Shown one piece after another: positions 55,418-64,000 of a stretch of DNA of 64,000 nt. This DNA is from Rhodothermaceae bacterium. GTDB lineage: Bacteria > Bacteroidota > Rhodothermia > Rhodothermales > Bin80. A program made the translations under genes and the position numbers. Position 1 is the first letter of the stretch. Each line of letters begins with the position of its first letter. Below the pieces are notes generated by a model. The model worked only from the letters and a program-made list of their open reading frames with translations. It searched no databases and was not told where the DNA came from. Location of the stretch: NCBI GenBank assembly GCA_009841335.1, contig VXLY01000112.1:26883-90882 (forward strand), given 5' to 3'.

Positions 55418-56431
55418 CTACCACCATGACAACCAGGGTGCATCACGCAGATAGGTGATACTCAGGCTCATCGGCGCCACGTAACGATCCGACGTTTCAG
55501 GTTCGCCATTTTCAAAATCGAAATTGTAGTCGAAATAATATTCATCATGTGACAATTTGGAGAAGGGCAAACTGAGCCGGAGTTCTAACGCGAGCCTATT
55601 TCGGTTGAAGCGCAGCACTTCAAGTCCTACTGCACCGAAGACCCCGATCCCAGTTCCGTCTTGCTCAAACTCATCGGACCGTGTCCCGAACAACATAGAT
55701 GCTCCGCCGCTGATCCAAGGTGCTATGGCCTTGTCGTTAAGGAAGTATCTTCCACCGATCGTAATCGTTCCATACTGGAACCGGCTCTCCTCTTTTTCAT
55801 TGTTCGCAAAAAGAAAGTCGGCGAAGATTCCAAATCGTGGTGTTTCATAGTGCCACCCCAGCAAGAAGCCGGGAGCTGGTGTGGCATTTTCTCCTGGTGC
55901 AACCGCGGCGACCAGCCCCAATGCCCACAAACTAATGTCAGCCGCCAGATCTTCCGCGATCAAGGTTTCCATTGTAGCCGTGGATTCTACTGTCTCTTCA
56001 CTTTCCAAGGCCGCCGCCAGACGGCCGGCAGCGTCAAAAGCCTCTTCGATTGAGGCCAGTCTGACCTGTCGCTCGCGAATGATCGTGCCCACAGGGACTT
56101 CGTGGCTTACCCGCAGCAACACCGCATCCCCAAGGAAGTGTACTCCCACACGGTAGACATTGGCTGTATCGGGAACCTCGTAAACCGGCTCTCCTACGTC
56201 AATGCCTCTGCTTCGCAGTGCCTGGCATACTAAAAGTGCCGACGTTTGGGCATCCGGCTCCGCTATGTTGAAAGGATTATGAATCAGGCAACTAGCCCTG
56301 GTCGTATCAGATTGCGCGGCCGGGGGCACCCCAGAGTCATCCTGGGCCAATATCGGCTCTGAAGCGATCGCGATCCATGCCACGATAAACGCGATCCTGC
56401 CTAGGTGCCAGGCCATATTACGGCCGCGCAT
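55418..56431 (-). CDS. Probable outer-membrane beta-barrel protein
   Basis: The ATG at 56431 (or 56416) gives a normal Sec signal (FIVAWIAIASEPILAQ); the open frame continues 53 codons upstream to 56590 with no signal character. The first ~130 mature residues form a soluble domain with a Cys pair (SCLIHNPF ... LLVCQAL). The rest has alternating beta strands (FGIFADFLFANNEK, GTITIGGRYFL, WISGGASMLFG, LALELRLSLPFS) and ends in two Trp, typical of small outer-membrane barrels. No family recognised. It is monocistronic, with ~200 bases to the WD40 gene. Confidence 0.68.
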   Translation of the reverse strand: MRGRNMAWHLGRIAFIVAWIAIASEPILAQDDSGVPPAAQSDTTRASCLIHNPFNIAEPDAQTSALLVCQALRSRGIDVGEPVYEVPDTANVYRVGVHFLGDAVLLRVSHEVPVGTIIRERQVRLASIEEAFDAAGRLAAALESEETVESTATMETLIAEDLAADISLWALGLVAAVAPGENATPAPGFLLGWHYETPRFGIFADFLFANNEKEESRFQYGTITIGGRYFLNDKAIAPWISGGASMLFGTRSDEFEQDGTGIGVFGAVGLEVLRFNRNRLALELRLSLPFSKLSHDEYYFDYNFDFENGEPETSDRYVAPMSLSITYLRDAPWLSWW

Positions 56432-57232
56432 TATGTGTGTCGTCGCCGCATGCCTGGCTGACGCTATTGTCTTAGGAGGCTGAATGAAAACTGCGGGGCT
56501 GTTCATAACGACACCGTGTGTTTGGTTTGAGTTTCGGCTGCGATTTGGTACACCACGGTTAACCGATTTGTTCTGGGAAGCACGTAGCATTCACTCCCTC
56601 TTGCTTCCTGAGCAAGTCGGCTTACAGCAGTAACCGATATGTTGAGTCTTGTGGTGAGTTCTATGCTGCTCTCGCACCCCTATATACAGAAATTTTCACA
56701 CTTTTGCTGGAGTTCACCCGGCAGGTTGTTCCGTTAACGAATGTTCTGGAGGTGCTGTCTATTGAACTCTGCTCTCAGACTGTCGCGATGCCTGCGCCGG
56801 TTGAATTCCTCGGCTGCTCCCGTATCCCCACACCCTCCTTCAAGCAGGGTCTCCAGTTCGCCCAGTGCTTCTCTCGAAATATCCCGAGGACATCTCTTAC
56901 GTGTGGTAGAAGCAATCTATTTGTGGCAGCTCAACGTAGGTACCCGTAAACGCCAGGACTGAGCATACGTCCGACAATCAGCAATGGGAGACTTTGGCTT
57001 GTTTCTCTGGGAATTCGGGGGCATACAACAGTTCGGGAAGCCACAGAAGCTTCAGTGCTGAAGGACTACGTATTCTCCTCCAACGGGCTGTGAATGGGGA
57101 CGAGAGATTTAACAGGGAATAGACAAGTGGCGGTGATTGGGGTTGTGATGGAGGTCATAGCCCCGGTCCGGGGGCGCTGTTGGCGTCGTCTCCCACGCCT
57201 CGAAGAGTTGATTCTGAACAGGGAGAAAGGAT
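56432..57232. other. Gene-poor stretch upstream of the barrel gene
   Basis: Apart from the unlikely N-terminal extension of the barrel gene (to 56590), the region holds short frames with no recognisable product. A GC-rich stem (CCCCGG/CCGGGG near 57163-57176) lies past the end of the LptF-type gene but has no T-run. Confidence 0.4.
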
Positions 57233-58762
57233 TCACGCTTCAGACGGTCTGCTATCTGATGCGTAAATTCCGTCCATTGCATTTTTAGCCGTTTTTGCCG
57301 GAAGACGCCTTGATAAGAATTTGAGGGTGGAGCGTGGTCGAGCACGCATGTCAAGCGCAACCCTTATGAAGAGCCAGATCCCGACTATACCAATGACGAT
57401 GTTTGCGCACCACATGCCTATCCAGGGGCTGAGCAGTCCCCGGTCTGCCAGTTTTTCTCCCTGAACCAGCGTGACCCAATAGAAGAGAAAAATTCCAACT
57501 GCTACCATTCCAGCTGTTCCAAGACCACCCCGGCGGATACTCAATCCAAGCGGTATGCCAATAAGGACGAAAATGAAGCAGGCGACGGAAATCGAATACT
57601 TCTTGTGAATTTCAACCTTATAGCGGTTGATGGCCGATGCGGTACGCTCCAGGTTTCTGCCTTTACCGCCGATGGAGCTTCGGGCATCCCGGCTGTAATC
57701 CCGTGCGCGCTGGTAGGTACGCTTCATTTGATCTTCGGTCAAACCATCCAGGATGGGGCGGGGTGCAATTGTTTGCTGTGTTGGATTATCGCCGAAATCT
57801 GACGCCGTGAATGATTCGGTGCGAAGCCATTCCAAGGAGCTGCTGGGAGAAACATCCGTAGACACTACGTCAGGTTCCTTTTCAGAGGGCGGCTCCGGCA
57901 TACTACTGCGTAGCTCAGCTTCCTGTTCTGACAATCGGATCTCGAGAGAATCTACGATACTGAGCATGCGGTCCATGGGGGTCGAGCGATCTGATCGATA
58001 TCCGGTGGACGGATCACGCACCTGAAACCCAAGTTCACTGAGGTCTAGGCGTAATTGGAGGCGTTCAAAGGCAAGTTTTTCATATCTCTCAGTCCCAAGT
58101 GCATCGGATCGACGCGTGAGCCGGTGCATTTCGCCTTCATTCAGAATGAGGTTGACCACGTTCCCAAGTGGAACCAGTTCTCCCCTGTCTGCCCGGATGG
58201 TAGCGCCATTGACACCTCCTTGCGTGTAGTCGTAGATAAGGATGTCTTGGAGGAGGTTGCCATTCCGCTCGCCAACCAGGATGCTGTAATCATCGATCTC
58301 CTGGTAGAATACACCAGGCTCCAAGCTGAATCCTGGTCGGGCAGTGCGGATCATCTCCCACATATTGCGCGCTCTGAAGTTTGATTCCGGCAACAACACA
58401 TTGTTAAAGTATACCATGCCCCAGGTGAGGAGGATGGCGGCAGCAAATACCGGCCAGGTCAGCCCCCAAAGCGTAATACCACAATTCCGGATAACCACCC
58501 ATGTGCGCGATTCGGCCAGTGAGCCGAAGACCATCAGGGAAGTCAGAAGTGCGGCCATCGGCGCGGACAAGACCACCATGTAGGCTAGGTTGTAGGCGAT
58601 AAGCTCCAGTACGATTGCAAATGGCAAGTCACGCCCCGTCAGTTCCGGCAGAAACTTGATGAGAAACTGCATTAACAGCAAAAAAAGCAGCACCCCCAAC
58701 CAACCCAGCAATGGACCGGGAAGCTGACGCAGGACCATACGATGAATAATATTGGGTACCAT
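57233..58762 (-). CDS. LptF/LptG-family lipopolysaccharide export permease
   Basis: A 509-residue inner-membrane protein. Three N-terminal helices (LLGWLGVLLFLLLMQFLI, FAIVLELIAYNLAYMVVLSAPMAALLTSLMVFG, TWPVFAAAILLTWGM) precede a large periplasmic region, and three C-terminal helices follow (ISVACFIFVLIGIPLGL, GMVAVGIFLFYWVTL, WIGMWCANIVIGIVGIWLF). LptF and LptG with LptB2 power LPS transport to the outer membrane. The YjgP/YjgQ start RQLPGPLLGW and the IGIPLGLSIRRGG loop fit. The periplasmic region has a Glu/Ser-rich insert (~265-320). It is longer than the usual ~360-430. Which of the two paralogues it represents is uncertain. A dead partial copy is at 62157-62710. Confidence 0.92.
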   Translation of the reverse strand: MVPNIIHRMVLRQLPGPLLGWLGVLLFLLLMQFLIKFLPELTGRDLPFAIVLELIAYNLAYMVVLSAPMAALLTSLMVFGSLAESRTWVVIRNCGITLWGLTWPVFAAAILLTWGMVYFNNVLLPESNFRARNMWEMIRTARPGFSLEPGVFYQEIDDYSILVGERNGNLLQDILIYDYTQGGVNGATIRADRGELVPLGNVVNLILNEGEMHRLTRRSDALGTERYEKLAFERLQLRLDLSELGFQVRDPSTGYRSDRSTPMDRMLSIVDSLEIRLSEQEAELRSSMPEPPSEKEPDVVSTDVSPSSSLEWLRTESFTASDFGDNPTQQTIAPRPILDGLTEDQMKRTYQRARDYSRDARSSIGGKGRNLERTASAINRYKVEIHKKYSISVACFIFVLIGIPLGLSIRRGGLGTAGMVAVGIFLFYWVTLVQGEKLADRGLLSPWIGMWCANIVIGIVGIWLFIRVALDMRARPRSTLKFLSRRLPAKTAKNAMDGIYASDSRPSEA

Positions 58763-58770
58763 ATTCGCGT

Positions 58771-59022
58771 TTACAGTGCAGACTTTCTGCAGTAGACCCA
58801 GGCACGTAAATTTCCGGAACTGAAAATTTCGAACAGTCCAGTTATTTCGTACCCTGGTGCTATTTGTACAGGCATCTCAGGAACATTCTGAAGTGCACTC
58901 ACAGCATGGCAAGGCCACAAATTCGGACTGTAAATTGCCAACAATCCATCTTTAATCCCCAATCCGGCAACACGCGTTCCAGCCCGTAGTTGCACTGGTT
59001 CCGTTTTTTTACGTTCACCCAC
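58771..59022 (-). CDS. Small hypothetical ORF between the LptF-type gene and DUF2723 gene
   Basis: An 83-codon frame with a GTG start, ending 8 bases before the LptF-type start on the same strand. The sequence (VQLRAGTRVAGLGIKDGLLAI ...) looks protein-like but matches no family I know. In the duplicated segment part of it is recognisable (TARRVAGSGIKDGLFTV) but frameshifted and truncated, consistent with either a decayed gene or non-coding conservation. It overlaps the likely promoter of the divergent DUF2723 gene. Doubtful. Confidence 0.35.
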   Translation of the reverse strand: MGERKKTEPVQLRAGTRVAGLGIKDGLLAIYSPNLWPCHAVSALQNVPEMPVQIAPGYEITGLFEIFSSGNLRAWVYCRKSAL

Positions 59023-59034
59023 GGGAGTTATAAT

Positions 59035-61983
59035 ATGAAATCTAAAGGTGCAGACCTATTTGTATCTATTGGAGTATTTGCGTATGCGTTGGTACTGTAC
59101 CTACTGACTGTTGCCCCCACGGCGAGTTTTTGGGATGCAGGAGAGTTTATTGCGATTGCGCATGGACTGCAGGTATCACATCCTCCGGGCGCTCCCTTCT
59201 ATATGTTGGTCGGGCGGCTTTTCTCCATGTTTGTTCCAACAGACCTGATTGCGCTGTCGGTCAATCTGGTTTCGGTGTTTTCCAGTGCATTTACGATACT
59301 GCTAACGTATTGGATCATCGTCCGATTGCTTCGGGAGTTCGGCCCAGACACGCGTGAAGGAAATAGCGGTCCTTCCTCGGCCACTTTTCTTCAGCGGTTC
59401 GGTGGCGTGGTCGGGGCCTGCACGTTTGCGGTAACGGATTCATTCTGGTTCAATGCAGTGGAGGCGGAAGTGTATGCAATGTCTATGCTCTTTACGGCTC
59501 TCGTAGTGTGGCTGATCATGAAATGGAGCGAGCTCGCACGGGAAGAACTCGCCAATTCGCGTGATCGCCTGGGGTTAGGAGCCAACCGGATACTTGTATT
59601 AGTCGTCTATTTGTTTGGATTGGCCATTGGTGTGCACCTCTTGAGTTTATTGGCACTCTTTTTTATTGCACTGATATTCTTTTTTGTCGAGTACGATCGC
59701 AAGGAATGGGATGTTCAGGGGCAGCCTGGCTGGAAGTCGAGAAAGCGCTGGCAGGCTATCCTGCTAACGCTCGTAGTGGCGTCCATTGGATTTCTTGTGA
59801 TTTACCCGGGAATCATACAAAAACTGCCGGGTTACGCAGGAGAAATCGGACAACCGTTGGTTGTGTTGCTGCTGCTGGCTCTAGGAGTTGTTGGAGTTGT
59901 GTGGATAACGCATACGCGGCAGAAACAGACTGCTAACCTGGTTGCGGTATGTCTGCTTATGGTACTGATTGGGTACTCCAGCTACGCAGTCATCTTTATT
60001 CGCAGCGCGGCTGATCCGCCAATTGATGAAAATGACCCCGAAACCCCGGAAGCAATTGTATCCTATCTGGAGCGTGAGCAGTACGGCGAAACCCCAATTT
60101 TTACTGGACAAAGCTTCAATAATGCGACCGGTGGTTTCGATGAAGACAAACTGTTTCCCCGACGATATTCACCTGCGCCGCAGCATATAAATGTCTATCA
60201 GCGCTATAGCTCCGACATGGAGTTCTTCTGGAGGTATCAGTTGGGGCATATGTATCTGCGTTATTTTCTATGGAATTTCTCTGGTCGGGAGAGTGATGTT
60301 GAAGGAGCGCGGCCCATAACGGGACTCACGTTTATTGAGGGTCCGAACGAAACACTTCAGCAGACGCCCAGCGAAAAAGCAAGTCGCAACAAATACTTTG
60401 CACTGCCATTGCTACTGGGCTTCTTCGGAATGTTTTATCACTTCCGCAGGGACTGGCGGCGGGCGTTCAGTGTGATGATCCTGTTTTTTGTCACTAGCGT
60501 GGGAATCATTCTCTATCTCAATCAGACACCTATACAGCCCCGGGAGCGGGATTATTCGTACGTTGCGAGCTTTTTTGCTTTCAGTCTGTGGATTGGAATA
60601 GGAGCTAGCGGGTTTCTCCGCCTTGTACAGGACGCAATAGGCAGTGCGTTCCGCAACCTAAGTTGGGTTGTCGCTGCGATCGTATTCTTGGCCGTTCCCG
60701 GTTGGATGGCCATAGAAAATTATGACGACCATGATCGGTCCGGTCGGTACATCGCACCCGACTACGCGCATAATATGCTGATGAGTGTTGCGCAGGATGG
60801 GATCCTGTTCACGAATGGTGACAATGACACCTTTCCCCTCTGGTATGTACAGGAAGTAGAAGGCGTTCGAAGAGATGTACGTGTTGCAAACCTCTCATTG
60901 CTCAATACACCGTGGTACGTACGGCAACTCAAGAACCAGTGGTCTCGGGAGTCGGCTCCTTTACCCATACCTTTGTCTGAAAGAGATATAGATAGTCTAG
61001 TTGCCGACGACAAATGGGTGCCGAGAACAATACAGTTACCAGTGGATACAGCGCTCTTTTCCGAGGAATCAGAAGTATTCATCGGCCAGGCTGACCGAAG
61101 CATGATCGACAGTTCAATAACCTGGACATTGCGTGGTCGGCCATTCGGTACGGATCCGCAGACTGGCGAGACCAGGCATCTCCTGTACGGGGCAGACTGG
61201 GCTGCACTGAATATAATTGCCGGAGCTGCTGCTGAAGGATGGAAGCGTCCGGTGTACTTTGCTGTAACCGTAGCTCCCGATGGTCGCCTGGATTTGCATA
61301 ATTATTTTCAGTTGGAAGGAAAGGCGTTACGTGTCGTCCCGATACGTCACGAGAATTCTCAAGGACGGATAGAGGTTGGGGTTACTCCGGAGCGGTTGAA
61401 GACGTTCAGGTTCAGGAACTTGGATAACCCCAAGGTTTACTATGACGCGAATATTCGGAATATGGTGGACAACTATCGGATTATTTTTGCACAGACGGCT
61501 ATGGGATTGATTGAGGGTGGTCAAGTGGAGGAGGGCGTCGCCCTCATGGACGGATTGCAGGAAAAAATTCCGTTTACGACGATCCCGGGAGATTTTGCTT
61601 CTTTCATGTACGTTTCACAGGTTTATGAGCAGGCAGGTGATTACAATAAGGCCTTGCATACCCTTCGGTATGCCGAACCCTTCGTCAGACACAGGCTGAG
61701 ATCAACCGATAATTCGCAGAGAGTGAATGAGATGAACTTCGCTTTGGTGAACGCAATACGAAGAGCCTACGTAATGGCACAGAATTACGAGGGGGCCGCT
61801 ACGTTTGAGAACAATATTCGTAGTGATTTCGGGGAGGAGGCAACCGTTACCGCTGATGAAATGCGTGCATTGATGATGGGGCTGCCGCGAGGCACTATTT
61901 TTGACAGCTCTGGGAATGTTGTAGGGATATCAACACCGGATTCCGCCGGACAGGACTCGGGAGTTCAAGACGAAATTCAGTAG
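59035..61983 (+). CDS. DUF2723 membrane glycosyltransferase (TMEM260/GT117-like)
   Basis: The ATG at 59035 is preceded by GGGAG and is the conserved start in the downstream copy; 982 residues. The N-terminal signature SFWDAGEFIAIAHGLQVSHPPGAPFYMLVGRLFS (Asp-Glu pair, here in two pieces SFWDAGEFIAIA and SHPPGAPFYMLVGRL) is that of DUF2723. About 10-12 membrane helices follow in the first ~570 residues, then a periplasmic domain with MLMSVAQDGILFTNGDNDTFPLWY and a TPR-like end. The eukaryotic relative TMEM260 is a protein O-mannosyltransferase and the family is now treated as a C-type glycosyltransferase using lipid-linked sugar. Likely role: O-glycosylation of exported proteins, by family. Divergent from the LptF-type gene. 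Confidence 0.92.
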   Translation: MKSKGADLFVSIGVFAYALVLYLLTVAPTASFWDAGEFIAIAHGLQVSHPPGAPFYMLVGRLFSMFVPTDLIALSVNLVSVFSSAFTILLTYWIIVRLLREFGPDTREGNSGPSSATFLQRFGGVVGACTFAVTDSFWFNAVEAEVYAMSMLFTALVVWLIMKWSELAREELANSRDRLGLGANRILVLVVYLFGLAIGVHLLSLLALFFIALIFFFVEYDRKEWDVQGQPGWKSRKRWQAILLTLVVASIGFLVIYPGIIQKLPGYAGEIGQPLVVLLLLALGVVGVVWITHTRQKQTANLVAVCLLMVLIGYSSYAVIFIRSAADPPIDENDPETPEAIVSYLEREQYGETPIFTGQSFNNATGGFDEDKLFPRRYSPAPQHINVYQRYSSDMEFFWRYQLGHMYLRYFLWNFSGRESDVEGARPITGLTFIEGPNETLQQTPSEKASRNKYFALPLLLGFFGMFYHFRRDWRRAFSVMILFFVTSVGIILYLNQTPIQPRERDYSYVASFFAFSLWIGIGASGFLRLVQDAIGSAFRNLSWVVAAIVFLAVPGWMAIENYDDHDRSGRYIAPDYAHNMLMSVAQDGILFTNGDNDTFPLWYVQEVEGVRRDVRVANLSLLNTPWYVRQLKNQWSRESAPLPIPLSERDIDSLVADDKWVPRTIQLPVDTALFSEESEVFIGQADRSMIDSSITWTLRGRPFGTDPQTGETRHLLYGADWAALNIIAGAAAEGWKRPVYFAVTVAPDGRLDLHNYFQLEGKALRVVPIRHENSQGRIEVGVTPERLKTFRFRNLDNPKVYYDANIRNMVDNYRIIFAQTAMGLIEGGQVEEGVALMDGLQEKIPFTTIPGDFASFMYVSQVYEQAGDYNKALHTLRYAEPFVRHRLRSTDNSQRVNEMNFALVNAIRRAYVMAQNYEGAATFENNIRSDFGEEATVTADEMRALMMGLPRGTIFDSSGNVVGISTPDSAGQDSGVQDEIQ

Positions 61984-62156
61984 TCTAAGGATCAGATCAG
62001 CTTGTTTCAATAATGGCGTTTCAGATCTAAGAAGCAATCTTCCATGCGAAGGGAGATAATGTCGTGAATGCTCTCATTGTGCAGGCCATTGCCTGGTGTC
62101 AGTTTTGTGCGAATTATGACCGACGTTTGCTGGGTATGGATTACGCTAAAATGCCG

Positions 62157-62710
62157 CTGAATTTCGCCTCCATTCAGAATAAGGTTGACTACGTTCCCTA
62201 GTGGGCCAATTCTCCCCTGTTTGCCCGGATGGTTGTGCCACTGACGCACTCTTGCGTGTAGTCGTAGATAAGGATGTCCTAAAGAAGGTTGCCATCCCAC
62301 TTGCCAACCAGGATGCTGTAATCATCGATCTCCTGGTAGAATACACCAGGCTCCAGGCTGAATCCCGGTCGGGCAGTGCGGATCGTCTCCCACGTATTGC
62401 GTGCTCTGAGGTTTGATTCCGGCAGCAACACAATGTTAATGCATAGCATGCCCCAGGTGAGGAGGATGGCTGCAACAAATACCGGCCAGGTCAGCCCCCA
62501 CAGCGTAATACGGCAATTCCGAATGACCACGCATGTGCGCAATTCGGCCGGTGAGCCGAGGACCATCAGGGAAGTCAGAAGTGCCGCCATCGGTATAGAC
62601 AAGACCACCAGATAGGCCAGGTTGTAGGCGATAAGCTCATGTACGATTGCAAATGACAAGTCACACCCGGTCAGTTCCGGCAGAATCTAGATGAGAAACT
62701 GCATTCACAG
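62157..62710 (-). pseudogene. Decayed partial copy of the LptF-type gene
   Basis: This aligns with 58130-58690 in the same orientation. At least two nonsense changes are visible: the codon for Lys in FLIKFLPEL is TAG, and Gln after GNLL is TAG (ends the readable frame at 62279). The first ~24 codons are missing because of a ~230-base deletion that joins TGCATT to CACAGCATGG, and the C-terminal two thirds is absent. The longest frame left is 126 residues. Confidence 0.88.
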
Positions 62711-62838
62711 CATGGAAAAGCCAATTATTCGGACTTTAACTGTGAACAATCCATCCTTAATCCCCGATCCGGCAACACGCCTTGCAGTCCGTAGTTACAC
62801 TGGTTCCGTTTTTTACGTTCATCCATGGCAGTTGTAAT

Positions 62839-64000
62839 ATGAGATCCAAGGGTGCAGACCTATTTGTATCTATTGGAGTATTTGCGTATGCGCTGATATT
62901 GTACCTACTGACCGTTGCCCCCACAGCGAGTTTCTGGGATGCAGGAGAGTTTATTGCAATTGCGCATGGACTGCAGGTATCACATCCCCCGGGGGCTCCC
63001 TTCTATATGTTGGTCGGGCGGCTTTTCTCCATGTTTGTTCCAACAGACTTGATTGCGCTGTCGGTCAATCTAGTTTCGGTGTTTTCCAGTGCTTTCACCA
63101 TTCTGCTAACGTATTGGATCATCGTTCGACTGCTTCGGGAGTTCAGCCCGGACAAGCGCGAAGGAAATAGCGGTCCTCTCTCGGCCACTTTTCTCCAGCG
63201 GTTCGGTGGCGTGGTCGGGGCCTGTACTTTTGCAGTAACGGATTCATTCTGGTTCAATGCAGTGGAGGCGGAGGTGTATGCGATGTCTATGCTTTTTACC
63301 GCACTCGTAGTATGGCTGATTATGAAATGGAGCGAGCTCGCACGGGAAGAACTCGCCAATTCGCGTGATCGCCTGGGGTTAGGAGCCAACCGGATACTTG
63401 TATTAGTCGTCTATTTGTTTGGATTGGCCATTGGTGTGCACCTCTTGAGTTTATTGGCACTCTTTTTTATTGCACTGATATTCTTTTTTGTCGAGTACGA
63501 TCGCAAGGAATGGGATGTTCAGGGGCAGCCTGGCTGGAAGTCGAGAAAGCGCTGGCAGGCTATCCTGCTAACGCTCGTAGTGGCGTCCATTGGATTTCTT
63601 GTGATTTACCCGGGAATCATACAAAAACTGCCGGGTTACGCAGGAGAAATCGGACAACCGTTGGTTGTGTTGCTGCTGCTGGCTCTAGGAGTTGTTGGAG
63701 TTGTGTGGATAACGCATACGCGGCAGAAACAGACTGCTAACCTGGTTGCGGTATGTCTGCTTATGGTACTGATTGGGTACTCCAGCTACGCAGTCATCTT
63801 TATTCGCAGCGCGGCTGATCCGCCAATTGATGAAAATGACCCCGAAACCCCGGAAGCAATTGTATCCTATCTGGAGCGTGAGCAGTACGGCGAAACCCCA
63901 ATTTTTACTGGACAAAGCTTCAATAATGCGACCGGTGGTTTCGATGAAGACAAACTGTTTCCCCGACGATATTCACCTGCGCCGCAGCATATAAATGTCT
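62839..64000 (+). CDS. Second DUF2723 membrane glycosyltransferase (3' end outside window)
   Basis: An open frame from the ATG at 62839 to the window end (387 codons), a close paralogue of the gene at 59035-61983. The first 161 codons differ by few amino acids (for example K2R, V20I, G107S, T110K) with most changes silent, so the protein has been kept under selection. Codons beyond 63322 are identical to the first copy. It keeps the SFWDAGEF and SHPPGAPF motifs. Two such genes in tandem may use different acceptors or sugars, or one may be a recent amplification. Confidence 0.9.
   Translation, partial: MRSKGADLFVSIGVFAYALILYLLTVAPTASFWDAGEFIAIAHGLQVSHPPGAPFYMLVGRLFSMFVPTDLIALSVNLVSVFSSAFTILLTYWIIVRLLREFSPDKREGNSGPLSATFLQRFGGVVGACTFAVTDSFWFNAVEAEVYAMSMLFTALVVWLIMKWSELAREELANSRDRLGLGANRILVLVVYLFGLAIGVHLLSLLALFFIALIFFFVEYDRKEWDVQGQPGWKSRKRWQAILLTLVVASIGFLVIYPGIIQKLPGYAGEIGQPLVVLLLLALGVVGVVWITHTRQKQTANLVAVCLLMVLIGYSSYAVIFIRSAADPPIDENDPETPEAIVSYLEREQYGETPIFTGQSFNNATGGFDEDKLFPRRYSPAPQHINV

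Larger units (their letters stand above)
62157..64000. repeat. Second copy of the LptF-end/DUF2723 segment (tandem duplication)
   Basis: The source is 58130 onward; within the DUF2723 gene the two copies are exactly 3804 bases apart without indels. From 62839 to 63321 I count about 37 differences in 483 bases, mostly silent. From 63322 to 64000 there are none. The end of the duplication is outside the window. Confidence 0.92.

Noticed and set aside
57150..57180. GC-rich stem as terminator of the LptF-type gene
   Set aside because: Only a 2-base loop and no T-run on the minus strand.
57109..57360. Minus-strand frame past the end of the LptF-type gene
   Set aside because: It overlaps the real gene's end in another frame and has no protein-like features.

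Overview
The window looks like chromosome of a member of the Rhodothermota/Bacteroidota branch. Two proteins end in the type IX secretion (T9SS) sorting domain with an NYPNPFNP motif. There is a SusC/SusD pair, there are many lipoproteins with a classic lipobox, and one SusC leader carries a TAnnTTTG-type promoter element. No rRNA, tRNA or CRISPR array was seen. Species cannot be named from this sequence.

Layout. 1-1260: 3' end of an S9 peptidase. 1480-17489 (mostly minus): a SusC/SusD outer-membrane importer, a terminator, then four overlapping lipoprotein genes, three of them FG-GAP/ASPIC beta-propellers; a 6-bladed propeller gene sits on the opposite strand between the two groups. 18159-20822: secreted PIG-L deacetylase. 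21471-25592: class II aldolase, bifunctional aldolase/short-chain dehydrogenase and aldo/keto reductase, a probable deoxy-sugar/lactaldehyde module. 26219-28624: TonB-dependent receptor with His/Asp/Glu-rich loops, probably for a metal. 28989-32251: DUF1800 and DUF1501 pair, the second with a T9SS tail. 32215-42899 (minus): a tight run of GT2 fusion protein, accA, nadC, M20 amidohydrolase, undecaprenyl-phosphate sugar transferase, ABC-F ATPase, FG-GAP protein and pnuC. 43331-49350: a patchy region with two more 6-bladed propellers, an 8-cysteine secreted mini-protein beside a membrane-anchored thioredoxin-like protein, and several gene relics. 49534-56431: metallophosphoesterase, a kinase-fold protein, MBL hydrolase, rsmI, a WD40/T9SS protein and a probable outer-membrane barrel. 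57233-64000: LptF/LptG permease and a DUF2723 membrane glycosyltransferase, followed by a second copy of this segment in which the lptF part is dead and the DUF2723 part is open and runs off the window.

The most striking theme is duplication followed by decay. There is a ~3.8 kb tandem duplication at the right end with an abrupt switch from ~92% to 100% identity. A broken copy of the 5' end and upstream region of the GT2 gene lies ~6 kb away. A non-coding ~320 bp unit occurs twice and in one place is split by a propeller gene. A sodium:solute symporter relic reads in frame into a thioredoxin gene. Two fragments of ISL3-type transposases are present. The best candidate for an undescribed functional system is the trio at 45058-47417: thioredoxin-like membrane protein, secreted 8-Cys peptide and periplasmic 6-bladed propeller.
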